Shown here: in pieces, positions 39,068 through 50,364 of the stretch
Layout: each line of letters begins with the position of its first letter
Numbering within the stretch: position 1 is the first letter of the stretch
Source of the DNA: Obelidium mucronatum
Taxonomy: Eukaryota > Chytridiomycota > Chytridiomycetes > Chytridiales > Chytriomycetaceae
Direction: 5' to 3'
Assembly: GCA_025765595.1 (NCBI GenBank)
Contig: JAIVFH010000208.1
Span: forward strand, 1-50,364
Length of the DNA: 50,364 bases
Position numbers and translations under genes: made by a program
Notes under the pieces: generated by a model
The model's database searches: none
What the model was told of the DNA's origin: nothing
The model's input: the letters and a program-made list of their open reading frames with translations, nothing else

Positions 39068-40884
39068 ACAGAGTTGATGGTGGTCATGCTGGCCACTAAA
39101 CCAAACTATGATAAACCATGCGTCACTGCAACCTAATTTCTGCTGTGCATCTGTTTGAAAGCATTGGTGCATTTTCAGAGCTTAGAATGGGATGCAGCAG
39201 GTCGCAGGTGGCTTTACTCACCACGAGTAAAGTGGTCTGGACGCAGTTGCATCATCAGTTAAGCCCTGAAACTGCATGAATCAGGCTATTTAGTATGCAT
39301 TCTGCTTGGGACAAAGTTTCAGGTCTCTAGCTCTGTGATCCATTGACTTCTGCCCTGCACAGAGTTGGTGGTGGTCATGCTGGCCACTAAACCAAACTAT
39401 GATAAACCATGCATCACTGCACCCCAATCTCTGCTGTGCATCTGTTTGAAAGCATTGGTGCATTTTCAGAGCTTAGAATAGGATGTAGCAGGTGGCAGGT
39501 GGCTTTACTCACCACGAGTAAAGTGGTCTGGACACAGTTGCATCATCAGCTAAGCCCTGAAACTGCATGAATCAGGCTATTTAGTATGCATTCTGCTTGG
39601 GACAAAGTTTCAGGTCTCTAGCTCTGTGATCCATTGACTTCTGCCCTGCACAGAGTTGGTGGTGGTCATGCTGGCCACTAAACCAAACTATGATAAACCA
39701 TGCGTCACTGCAACCTAATCTCTGCTGTGCATCTGTATGAAAGCATTGGTGCATTTTCAGAGCTTAGAATGGGATGCAGCAGGTCGCAGGTGGCTTTACT
39801 CACCAAGAGTAACGTGGTCTGGACGCAGTTGCATCATCAGCTAAGCCCTGAAACTGCAGGAATCAGGCTATTTAGTATGCATTCTGCTTGGTACAAAGTT
39901 TCAGGTCTCTAGCTCTGTGATCCATTGACTTCTGCCCTGCACAGAGTTGGTGGTGGTCATGCTGGCCACTAAACCAAACTATGATAAACCATGCATCACT
40001 GCACCCCAATCTCTGCTGTGCATCTGTTTGAAAGCATTGGTGCATTTTCAGAGCTTAGAATAGGATGTAGCAGGTGGCAGGTGGCTTTACTCACCACGAG
40101 TAAAGTGGTCTGGACGCAGTTGCATCATCAGCTAAGCCCTGAAACTGCAGGAATCAGGCTATTTAGTATGCATTCTGCTTGGGACAAAGTTTCAGGTCTC
40201 TAGCTCTGTGATCCATTGACTTCTGCCCTGCACAGAGTTGGTGGTGGTCATGCTGGCCACTAAACCAAACTATGATAAACCATGCGTCACTGCAACCTAA
40301 TCTCTGCTGTGCATCTGTATGAAAGCATTGGTGCATTTTCAGAGCTTAGAATAGGATGTAGCAGGTTGCAGGTGGCTTTACTCACCAAGAGTAACGTGGT
40401 CTGGACGCAGTTGCATCATCAGCTAAGCCCTGAAACTGCATGAATCAGGCTATTTAGTATGCATTCTGCTTGGGACAAAGTTTCAGGTCTCTAGCTCTGT
40501 GATCCATTGACTTCTGCCCTGCACAGAGTTGGTGGTGGTCATGCTGGCCACTAAACCAAACTATGATAAACCATGCGTCACTGCAACCTAATCTCTGCTG
40601 TGCATCTGTTTGAAAGCATTGGTGCATTTTCAGAGCTTAGAATGGGATGCAGCAGGTCACAGGTGGCCTTACTCACCACGAGTAAAGTGGTCTGGATGCA
40701 GTTGCATCATCAGCTAAGCCTTGAAACTGCAGGAATCAGGCTATTTAGTATGCATTCTGCTTGGGACAAAGTTTCAGGTCTCTAGCTCTGTGATCCATTG
40801 ACTTCTGCCCTGCACAGAGTTGGTGGTGGTCATGCTGGCCACTAAACCAAACTATGATAAACCATGCGTCACTGCAACCTAATC
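39068..40884 (+). repeat. 291-bp satellite, interval 4 (6 units + 71 bp)
   Basis: 1817 bp = 6 x 291 + 71. The first units are near-identical to those after A copy 5, which suggests that A block plus adjacent satellites duplicated together as a unit of about 3.4 kb. Confidence 0.95.
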
Positions 40885-40885
40885 T

Positions 40886-41383
40886 CTAAAGTCTAAATAA
40901 ACTGAACGACTGCAACAAACTCCCTAACAAACCACCAGCCCACGGCAAAATCATCAAATCATCGCTTTCCGCATTCGGCTTCTTCTGCGGCTCGACAATG
41001 TTTCTTGTACTGGAATAACTGACAGTTTGATACTGGACACTGAGCTTTCCGTCTTGCGAGGTGAGTTTGGTCCACATGTTACCTCTAGAATCCCAAGTCG
41101 AAGTCGCGCGTGTCGAAGCGATGAACGGCATTCCGAAAAGAAGAGCAAACGGAGTCTTTTCACCACGAGGACAGATCCAGACTTTCTGCTTAGCTTCAAG
41201 CTTTCCTTCAAGACCAACACAGGCATCACGAATCAAGCCGTATAACTGATTTCTTCCACCACCAGCGTTTGTCATCCAAAACTGACAACTCCTGTCCCAC
41301 TCACTCAAAGTGGCCTGGCGCTGCTTCATTCCAATATAGATTGAAACAAGCCAAATGAATGGTACTGCATCGCAATCAGCCAT
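40886..41383 (-). CDS. Array-borne 165-aa ORF, copy 5
   Basis: Fully open, CPRGEK variant. Unknown function. Confidence 0.4.
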   Translation of the reverse strand: MADCDAVPFIWLVSIYIGMKQRQATLSEWDRSCQFWMTNAGGGRNQLYGLIRDACVGLEGKLEAKQKVWICPRGEKTPFALLFGMPFIASTRATSTWDSRGNMWTKLTSQDGKLSVQYQTVSYSSTRNIVEPQKKPNAESDDLMILPWAGGLLGSLLQSFSLFRL

Positions 41384-41723
41384 GATTGACTTGTTGCTAG
41401 CTTTGTAGTGTCCCCATAGCGAGCCGGACCTTGGGAACTGCTAACAGGCCGCTTAGCAGGCCACTCGCAACCTGTGGGCAACTCGCGTGCGAGCCGCTAA
41501 CCAGTGGAAAGCCAGCCGCGTCGCAGTTAGTTCACAGGCCGCAAGCCAGTTGACAGCCAGTGGAAAGCCAGTTGAAAGCTAGGTTTCAAAAAAGGTAAGA
41601 AACAATGTGCAGAAAAGTTTTAAAACCATAATATGTATTTAAAGTAATAAACAAAATCCAAAATACCAGCAGAAGTCGAAAATAACAAAATATTGAAGAA
41701 ACAATAAATAACAAAAACCCCAA

Positions 41724-42083
41724 TCAGCGCCTTGCCCTCTTGCTTGCGCTTCTTTCCTGAAGCGGCTCCCGCCAATACGCCTTCTTGACATGTTGGTTGT
41801 TTGCAAAGGCCCAAACCACTGTGTACGTCTCTGGCTTGCGCTGATGGCGGCTTTGTCCAGCCTTGTAGAAGTGCAGGTGGTTGAATGATTGGATGAAGCT
41901 GCCAGAATTGTGGTTTTTGTCAGGAACACCTGCATGGAACGCAAGCTTTTTGGTCCATTCAACAAAATGACGTTTTGCTAATTCAAAAGTAAATGTCATT
42001 CCGCTGTATGTCGCAAAGAAGCACTTGTACTTTAAGAAGATCTGTAGCAAAATCAGAAAACGCAGATAACAATCAATAAACAT
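41724..42083 (-). CDS. Array-borne 119-aa ORF, copy 5
   Basis: Same translation as copy 1; unknown function. Confidence 0.38.
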   Translation of the reverse strand: MFIDCYLRFLILLQIFLKYKCFFATYSGMTFTFELAKRHFVEWTKKLAFHAGVPDKNHNSGSFIQSFNHLHFYKAGQSRHQRKPETYTVVWAFANNQHVKKAYWREPLQERSASKRARR

Positions 42084-42472
42084 GCAATCGACTTTTTCAG
42101 CTCCTCATTGTACAAATGGAGCCCAACGTACGCATGTCCAGACTCCAATGCAATAACAAGCAGCTGTCAGGCAGCAAAATGGGCCATGAGATCCATTCCA
42201 AAATCCGATAATATAAACAAAAAAAAGCAGTGATAATGTAAACAAAATAAAGCTGTTACAAGGTTTATTGAATGTAGAACTCAATAATCATGAAGAAGAT
42301 TTTGATGTTACGCCTTTCAAGAGCAACTCAAACTTCAGAATCTCAAGCTGCCTCTCATGGGCTGCCTGAGATCTTGCTTCCTTGGCTTCTTCCCTTTCCC
42401 TTTCACGAGCCGCCTGCGCTTCTTCTCAATTTTTGCGGCGCTCTTCAAGGTCCTACTGTCAATACAATTCAA

Positions 42473-45400
42473 ACAGAGTTGATGGTGGTCATGCTGGCCA
42501 CTAAACCAAACTATGATAAACCATGCGTCACTGCAACCTAATTTCTGCTGTGCATCTGTTTGAAAGCATTGGTGCATTTTCAGAGCTTAGAATGGGATGC
42601 AGCAGGTCGCAGGTGGCTTTACTCACCACGAGTAAAGTGGTCTGGACGCAGTTGCATCATCAGTTAAGCCCTGAAACTGCATGAATCAGGCTATTTAGTA
42701 TGCATTCTGCTTGGGACAAAGTTTCAGGTCTCTAGCTCTGTGATCCATTGACTTCTGCCCTGCACAGAGTTGGTGGTGGTCATGCTGGCCACTAAACCAA
42801 ACTATGATAAACCATGCATCACTGCACCCCAATCTCTGCTGTGCATCTGTTTGAAAGCATTGGTGCATTTTCAGAGCTTAGAATAGGATGTAGCAGGTGG
42901 CAGGTGGCTTTACTCACCACGAGTAAAGTGGTCTGGACACAGTTGCATCATCAGCTAAGCCCTGAAACTGCATGAATCAGGCTATTTAGTATGCATTCTG
43001 CTTGGGACAAAGTTTCAGGTCTCTAGCTCTGTGATCCATTGACTTCTGCCCTGCACAGAGTTGGTGGTGGTCATGCTGGCCACTAAACCAAACTATGATA
43101 AACCATGCGTCACTGCAACCCTAATCTCTGCTGTGCATCTGTATGAAAGCATTGGTGCATTTTCAGAGCTTAGAATGGGATGCAGCAGGTCGCAGGTGGC
43201 TTTACTCACCAAGAGTAACGTGGTCTGGACGCAGTTGCATCATCAGCTAAGCCCTGAAACTGCAGGAATCAGGCTATTTAGTATGCATTCTGCTTGGTAC
43301 AAAGTTTCAGGTCTCTAGCTCTGTGATCCATTGACTTCTGCCCTGCACAGAGTTGGTGGTGGTCATGCTGGCCACTAAACCAAACTATGATAAACCATGC
43401 ATCACTGCACCCCAATCTCTGCTGTGCATCTGTTTGAAAGCATTGGTGCATTTTCAGAGCTTAGAATAGGATGCAGCAGGTCACAGGTGGCTTTACTCAC
43501 CACGAGTAAAGTGGTCTGGACGCAGTTGCATCATCAGCTAAGCCCTGAAACTGCAGGAATCAGGCTATTTAGTATGCATTCTGCTTGGGACAAAGTTTCA
43601 GGTCTCTAGCTCTGTGATCCATTGACTTCTGCCCTGCACAGAGTTGGTGGTGGTCATGCTGGCCACTAAACCAAACTATGATAAACCATGCGTCACTGCA
43701 ACCCTAATCTCTGCTGTGCATCTGTTATGAAAGCATTGGTGCATTTTCAGAGCTTAGAATAGGGATGCTAGCAGGTCGCAGGTGGCTTTACTCACCAAGA
43801 GTAACGTGGTCTGGACGCAGTTGCATCATCAGCTAAGCCCTGAAACTGCATGAATCAGGCTATTTAGTATGCATTCTGCTTGGGACAAAGTTTCAGGTCT
43901 CTAGCTCTGTGATCCATTGACTTCTGCCCTGCACAGAGTTGGTGGTGGCCATGCCGGCCACTAAACCAAACTATGATAAACCATGCATCACTGCACCCCA
44001 ATCTCTGCTGTGCATCTGTTTAAAAGGATTGGTGCATTTTCAGAGCTTAGAATGGGATGCAGCAGGTCGCAGGTGGCTTTACTCACCAAGAGTAACGTGG
44101 TCTGGACGCAGTTGCATCATCAGCTAAGCCCTGAAACTGCAGGAATCAGGCTATTTAGTATGCATTCTGCTTGGGACAAAGTTTCAGGTCTCTAGCTCTG
44201 TGATCCATTGACTTCTGCCCTGCACAGAGTTGGTGGTGGTCATGCTGGCCACTAAACCAAACTATGATAAACCATGCATCACTGCACCCCAATCTCTGCT
44301 GTGCATCTGTTTGAAAGGATTGGTGCATTTTCAGAGCTTAGAATGGAATGCAGCAGGTCGCAGGTGGCTTTACTCACCAAGAGTAACGTGGTCTGGACAC
44401 AGTTGCATCATCAGCTAAGCCCTGAAACTGCAGGAATCAGGCTATTTAGTATGCATTCTGCTTGGTACAAAGTTTCAGGTCTCTAGCTCTGTGATCCATT
44501 GACTTCTGCCCTGCACAGAGTTGGTGGTGGTCATGCTGGCCACTAAACCAAACTATGATAAACCATGCATCACTGCACCCCAATCTCTGCTGTGCATCTG
44601 TTTGAAAGCATTGGTGCATTTTCAGAGCTTAGAATAGGGATGCTAGCAGGTCGGCAGGTGGCTTTACTCACCACGAGTAAAGTGGTCTGGACACAGTTGC
44701 ATCATCAGCTAAGCCCTGAAACTGCAGGAATCAGGCTATTTAGTATGCATTCTGCTTGGGACAAAGTTTCAGGTCTCTAGCTCTGTGATCCATTGACTTC
44801 TGCCCTGCACAGAGTTGGTGGTGGTCATGCTGGCCACTAAACCAAACTATGATAAACCATGCATCACTGCAACCCTAATCTCTGCTGTGCATCTGTATGA
44901 AAGCATTGGTGCATTTTCAGAGCTTAGAATAGGATGCTAGCAGGTCGGCAGGTGGCTTTACTCACCACGAGTAAAGTGGTCTGGACACAGTTGCATCATC
45001 AGCTAAGCCCTGAAACTGCATGAATCAGGCTATTTAGTATGCATTCTGCTTGGGACAAAGTTTCAGGTCTCTAGCTCTGTGATCCATTGACTTCTGCCCT
45101 GCACAGAGTTGGTGGTGGCCATGCTGGCCACTAAACCAAACTATGATAAACCATGCATCACTGCACCCCAATCTCTGCTGTGCATCTGTTTGAAAGGATT
45201 GGTGCATTTTCAGAGCTTAGAATGGGATGCAGCAGGTCGCAGGTGGCTTTACTCACCACGAGTAAAGTGGTCTGGACACAGTTGCATCATCAGCTAAGCC
45301 CTGAAACTGCAGGAATCAGGCTATTTAGTATGCATTCTGCTTGGTACAAAGTTTCAGGTCTCTAGCTCTGTGATCCATTGACTTCTGCCCTGCACAGAGT

Positions 45401-48400
45401 TGGTGGTGGTCATGCTGGCCCACTAAACCAAACTATGATAAACCATGCATCACTGCAACCCTAATCTCTGCTGTGCATCTGTTTGAAAGGATTGGTGCAT
45501 TTTCAGAGCTTAGAATGGAATGCAGCAGGTCGCAGGTGGCTTTACTCACCACGAGTAAAGTGGTCTGGACACAGTTGCATCATCAGCTAAGCCCTGAAAC
45601 TGCATGAATCAGGCTATTTAGTATGCATTCTGCTTGGGACAAAGTTTCAGGTCTCTAGCTCTGTGTTCCATTGACTTCTGCCCTGCACAGAGTTGGTGGT
45701 GGTCATGCTGGCCACTAAGTGATCCATTGACTTCTGCCCTGCACAGAGTTGGTGGTGGTCATGCTGGCCACTAAACCAAACTATGATAAACCATGCATCA
45801 CTGAAACCTAATCTCTGCTGTGCATCTGTTTGAAAGGATTGGTGCATTTTCAGAGCTTAGAATGGAATGCAGCAGGTTGCAGGTGGCTTTACTCACCAAG
45901 TAAAGTGGTCTGGACACAGTTGCATCATCAGCTAAGCCCTGAAACTGCATGAATCAGGCTATTTAGTATGCATTCTGCTTGGGACAAAGTTTCAGGTCTC
46001 TAGCTCTGTGTTCCATTGACTTCTGCCCTGCACAGAGTTGGTGGTGGTCATGCTGGCCACTAAACCAAACTATGACAAACCATGCATCACTGCACCCCAA
46101 TCTCTGCTGTGCATCTGTTTGAAAGTATTGGTGCATTCTCAGAGCTTAGACTGGGATGCTAGCAGGTCGCAGGTGGCTTTACTCACCACGAGTAAAGTGG
46201 TCTGGACACAGTTGCATCATCAGCTAAGCCCTGAAACTGCAGAAATCAGGCTATTTAGTATGCATTCTGCTTGGGACAAAGTTTCAGGTCTCTAGCTCTG
46301 TGATCCATTGACTTCTGCCCTGCACAGAGTTGGTGGTGGCCATGCTGCCCACTAAACCAAACTATGACAAACCATGCATCACTGCACCCCAATCTCTGCT
46401 GTGCATCTGTTTGAAAGTATTGGTGCATTCTCAGAGCTTAGACTGGGATGCTAGCAGGTCGCAGGTGGCTTTACTCACCACGAGTAAAGTGGTCTGGACA
46501 CAGTTGCATCATCAGCTAAGCCCTGAAACTGCAGAAATCAGGCTATTTAGTATGCATTCTGCTTGGGACAAAGTTTCAGGTCTCTAGCTCTGTGATCCAT
46601 TGACTTCTGCCCTGCACAGAGTTGGTGGTGGCCATGCTGCCCACTAAACCAAACTATGACAAACCATGCATCACTGCAACCCCAATCTCTGCTGTGCATC
46701 TGTTTGAAAGTATTGGTGCATTCTCAGAGCTTAGACTGGGATGCATGCAGGTCGCAGGTGGCTTTACTCACCACGAGTAAAGTGGTCTGGACACAGTTGC
46801 ATCATCAGCTAAGCCCTGAAACTGCAGAAATCAGGCTATTTAGTATGCATTCTGCTTGGGACAAAGTTTCAGGTCTCTAGCTCTGTGATCCATTGACTTC
46901 TGCCCTGCACAGAGTTGGTGGTGGCCATGCTGCCCACTAAACCAAACTATGACAAACCATGCATCACTGCACCCCAATCTCTGCTGTGCATCTGTTTGAA
47001 AGTATTGGTGCATTCTCAGAGCTTAGACTGGGATGCTGCAGGTCGCAGGTGGCTTTACTCACCACGAGTAAAGTGGTCTGGACACAGTTGCATCATCAGC
47101 TAAGCCCTGAAACTGCAGAAATCAGGCTATTTAGTATGCATTCTGCTTGGGACAAAGTTTCAGGTCTCTAGCTCTGTGATCCATTGACTTCTGCCCTGCA
47201 CAGAGTTGGTGGTGGCCATGCTGCCCACTAAACCAAACTATGACAAACCATGCATCACTGCACCCCAATCTCTGCTGTGCATCTGTTTGAAAGTATTGGT
47301 GCATTCTCAGAGCTTAGACTGGGATGCTAGCAGGTCGCAGGTGGCTTTACTCACCACGAGTAAAGTGGTCTGGACACAGTTGCATCATCAGCTAAGCCCT
47401 GAAACTGCAGAAATCAGGCTATTTAGTATGCATTCTGCTTGGGACAAAGTTTCAGGTCTCTAGCTCTGTGATCCATTGACTTCTGCCCTGCACAGAGTTG
47501 GTGGTGGCCATGCTGCCCACTAAACCAAACTATGACAAACCATGCATCACTGCACCCCAATCTCTGCTGTGCATCTGTTTGAAAGCATTGGTGCATTCTC
47601 AGAGCTTAGACTGGGATGCTGCAGGTCGCAGGTGGCTTTACTCACCACGAGTAAAGTGGTCTGGACACAGTTGCATCATCAGCTAAGCCCTGAAACTGCA
47701 GAAATCAGGCTATTTAGTATGCATTCTGCTTGGGACAAAGTTTCAGGTCTCTAGCTCTGTGATCCATTGACTTCTGCCCTGCACAGAGTTGGTGGTGGCC
47801 ATGCTGCCCACTAAACCAAACTATGACAAACCATGCATCACTGCACCCCCATCTCTGCTGTGCATCTGTTTGAAAGTATTGGTGCATTCTCAGAGCTTAG
47901 ACTGGGATGCTAGCAGGTCGCAGGTGGCTTTACTCACCACGAGTAAAGTGGTCTGGACACAGTTGCATCATCAGCTAAGCCCTGAAACTGCAGAAATCAG
48001 GCTATTTAGTATGCATTCTGCTTGGGACAAAGTTTCAGGTCTCTAGCTCTGTGATCCATTGACTTCTGCCCTGCACAGAGTTGGTGGTGGTCATGCTGCC
48101 CACTAAACCAAACTATGATAAACCATGCATCACTGCAACCCAATCTCTGCTGTGCATCTGTTTGAAAGCATTGGTGCATTCTCAGAGCTTAGACTGGGAT
48201 GCTAGCAGGTCGCAGGTGGCTTTACTCACCACGAGTAAAGTGGTCTGGACACAGTTGCATCATCAGCTAAGCCCTGAAACTGCAGAAATCAGGCTATTTA
48301 GTATGCATTCTGCTTGGGACAAAGTTTCAGGTCTCTAGCTCTGTGATCCATTGACTTCTGCCCTGCACAGAGTTGGTGGTGGCCATGCTGCCCACTAAAC

Positions 48401-50364
48401 CAAACTATGACAAACCATGCATCACTGCAACCCAATCTCTGCTGTGCATCTGTTTGAAAGTATTGGTGCATTCTCAGAGCTTAGACTGGGATGCTGCAGG
48501 TCGCAGGTGGCTTTACTCACCACGAGTAAAGTGGTCTGGACACAGTTGCATCATCAGCTAAGCCCTGAAACTGCAGAATCAGGCTATTTAGTATGCATTC
48601 TGCTTGGTACAAAGTTTCAGGTCTCTAGCTCTGTGATCCATTGACTTCTGCCCTGCACAGAGTTGGTGGTGGTCATGCTGGCCACTAAACCAAACTATGA
48701 TAAACCATGCATCACTGAAACCTAATCTCTGCTGTGCATCTGTTTGAAAGGATTGGTGCATTTTCAGAGCTTAGAATGGAATGCAGCAGGTTGCAGGTGG
48801 CTTTACTCACCAAGTAAAGTGGTCTGGACACAGTTGCATCATCAGCTAAGCCCTGAAACTGCATGAATCAGGCTATTTAGTATGCATTCTGCTTGGGACA
48901 AAGTTTCAGGTCTCTAGCTCTGTGTTCCATTGACTTCTGCCCTGCACAGAGTTGGTGGTGGTCATGCTGGCCACTAAGTGATCCATTGACTTCTGCCCTG
49001 CACAGAGTTGGTGGTGGTCATGCTGGCCACTAAACCAAACTATGATAAACCATGCATCACTGAAACCTAATCTCTGCTGTGCATCTGTTTGAAAGGATTG
49101 GTGCATTTTCAGAGCTTAGAATGGGATGCATGCAGGTCGCAGGTGGCTTTACTCACCACGAGTAAAGTGGTCTGGACACAGTTGCATCATCAGCTAAGCC
49201 CTGAAACTGCAGAATCAGGCTATTTAGTATGCATTCTGCTTGGGACAAAGTTTCAGGTCTCTAGCTCTGTGATCCATTGACTTCTGCCCTGCACAGAGTT
49301 GGTGGTGGTCATGCTGGCCACTAAACCAAACTATGATAAACCATGCATCACTGCACCCCAATCTCTGCTGTGCATCTGTTTGAAAGTATTGGTGCATTTT
49401 CAGAGCTTAGAATAGGATGTAGCAGGTGGCAGGTGGCTTTACTCACCACGAGTAAAGTGGTCTGGACACAGTTGCATCATCAGCTAAGCCCTGAAACTGC
49501 AGAATCAGGCTATTTAGTATGCATTCTGCTTGGGACAAAGTTTCAGGTCTCTAGCTCTGTGATCCATTGACTTCTGCCCTGCACAGAGTTGGTGGTGGTC
49601 ATGCTGGCCACTAAACCAAACTATGACAAACCATGCATCACTGCACCCCAATCTCTGCTGTGCATCTGTTTGAAAGTATTGGTGCATTCTCAGAGCTTAG
49701 ACTGGGATGCTGCAGGTCGCAGGTGGCTTTACTCACCACGAGTAAAGTGGTCTGGACACAGTTGCATCATCAGCTAAGCCCTGAAACTGCAGAAATCAGG
49801 CTATTTAGTATGCATTCTGCTTGGGACAAAGTTTCAGGTCTCTAGCTCTGTGATCCATTGACTTCTGCCCTGCACAGAGTTGGTGGTGGCCATGCTGCCC
49901 ACTAAACCAAACTATGACAAACCATGCATCACTGCAACCCAATCTCTGCTGTGCATCTGTTTGAAAGTATTGGTGCATTCTCAGAGCTTAGACTGGGATG
50001 CTGCAGGTCGCAGGTGGCTTTACTCACCACGAGTAAAGTGGTCTGGACACAGTTGCATCATCAGCTAAGCCCTGAAACTGCAGAAATCAGGCTATTTAGT
50101 ATGCATTCTGCTTGGGACAAACTTTCAGGATCTCTAGCTCTGTGATCCATTGACTTCTTGCCCTGCACAGAGTTGGTGGTGGCCATGCTGCCCACTAAAC
50201 CAAACTATGACAAACCATGCATCACTGCAACCCCAATCTCTGCTGTGCATCTGTTTGAAGTCATTGGTGCATTTTCAGAGCTTAGACTGGATGCTGCAGG
50301 TCGCAGGTGGCTTTACTCACCACGAGTAAAGTGGTCTGGACACAGTTGCATCATCAGCTAAGCC
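42473..50364 (+). repeat. 291-bp satellite, uninterrupted array of about 27 units
   Basis: Head-to-tail units of 290-293 bp with no further A block, running off the window end. Subtypes are visible: an early GAATGGGATGCAGCAGG type, then a homogeneous stretch at about 46.05-48.6 kb with GCCATGCTGCCCACTAAACC, GTGCATTCTCAGAGCTTAGA and CTGGGATG. Two patches at about 45.66-45.77 and 48.92-49.03 kb carry the same 58-bp internal duplication. Short frames of 62-85 aa recur because 291 is divisible by 3. They are interrupted in every unit and are not taken as genes. Confidence 0.95.

Larger units (their letters stand above)
40885..42472. repeat. A block, copy 5 (1588 bp)
   Basis: Last A block in the window, nearly identical to copy 4 including its variants. 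Confidence 0.95.

Noticed and set aside
42473..50364. Repeated 62-85 aa ORFs in satellite units
   Set aside because: They recur because 291 is a multiple of 3. Each unit has stops, no start context stands out, and the frame differs with small indels.
30757..50364. CRISPR-like array
   Set aside because: Units are 291 bp and continuous with no unique spacers, in a eukaryotic contig.

Overview
This is a eukaryotic nuclear contig, most likely from an early-diverging (chytrid-like) fungus. That assignment is inference. It rests on intron-rich genes with short introns (about 45-90 nt, many with T-rich tracts), fungal-type COX15, SGT and VPS1 genes, a split-direct-repeat tyrosine-recombinase retrotransposon, and a Ty3/Gypsy polyprotein of the style common in fungal genomes. 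No rRNA, tRNA or CRISPR was recognised.

Layout. (1) 1-7.6 kb is genic: COX15 (heme A synthase, minus), an unrecognised cysteine-containing putative secreted protein (minus), a small glutamine-rich TPR co-chaperone (SGT, plus) and a Vps1-type dynamin GTPase (plus). COX15 carries an intron holding 11 short hairpins. (2) 7.8-9.8 kb is nested non-autonomous repeats: a roughly 700-bp family called M here, a degenerate palindromic family called P here, and a TA-flanked element with 15-bp terminal inverted repeats. (3) 9.85-18.3 kb is a Ngaro/DIRS-type element (gag, reverse transcriptase/RNase H, tyrosine recombinase, A/B split direct repeats). Its middle has been inverted between two identical 96-bp LTRs, and it carries a 5'-truncated Ty1/Copia reverse transcriptase. 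(4) 18.3-23.2 kb holds a kinase relic, further M and P copies, low-complexity DNA, and an unrecognised multi-exon acidic gene with a long (TCA)n/Asp tract. (5) 23.25-30.75 kb is a rearranged Ty3/Gypsy element: 5' LTR and gag on plus, 3' LTR and pol on minus. An exonuclease III/AP-endonuclease-type domain lies upstream of the reverse transcriptase in the same polyprotein direction. (6) 30.76-50.36 kb is a higher-order tandem array: five copies of a 1.59-kb block (A) separated by 1, 2, 3 and 6 units of a 291-bp satellite, then an uninterrupted run of about 27 units reaching the window end.

The four host genes are ordinary housekeeping functions and not an operon. The rest is a graveyard of mobile elements beside a satellite array, such as might be pericentromeric, subtelomeric or another heterochromatic block. 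Single-base frame slips recur (two in VPS1, others in mobile-element ORFs), several of them beside homopolymers. Some broken frames may therefore be assembly errors and not true mutations.

The most unusual candidates are the endonuclease-Gypsy polyprotein, the LTR-mediated Ngaro/Copia chimera, the graded A-block/satellite array with its conserved 165-aa ORF, and the hairpin cluster inside the COX15 intron.
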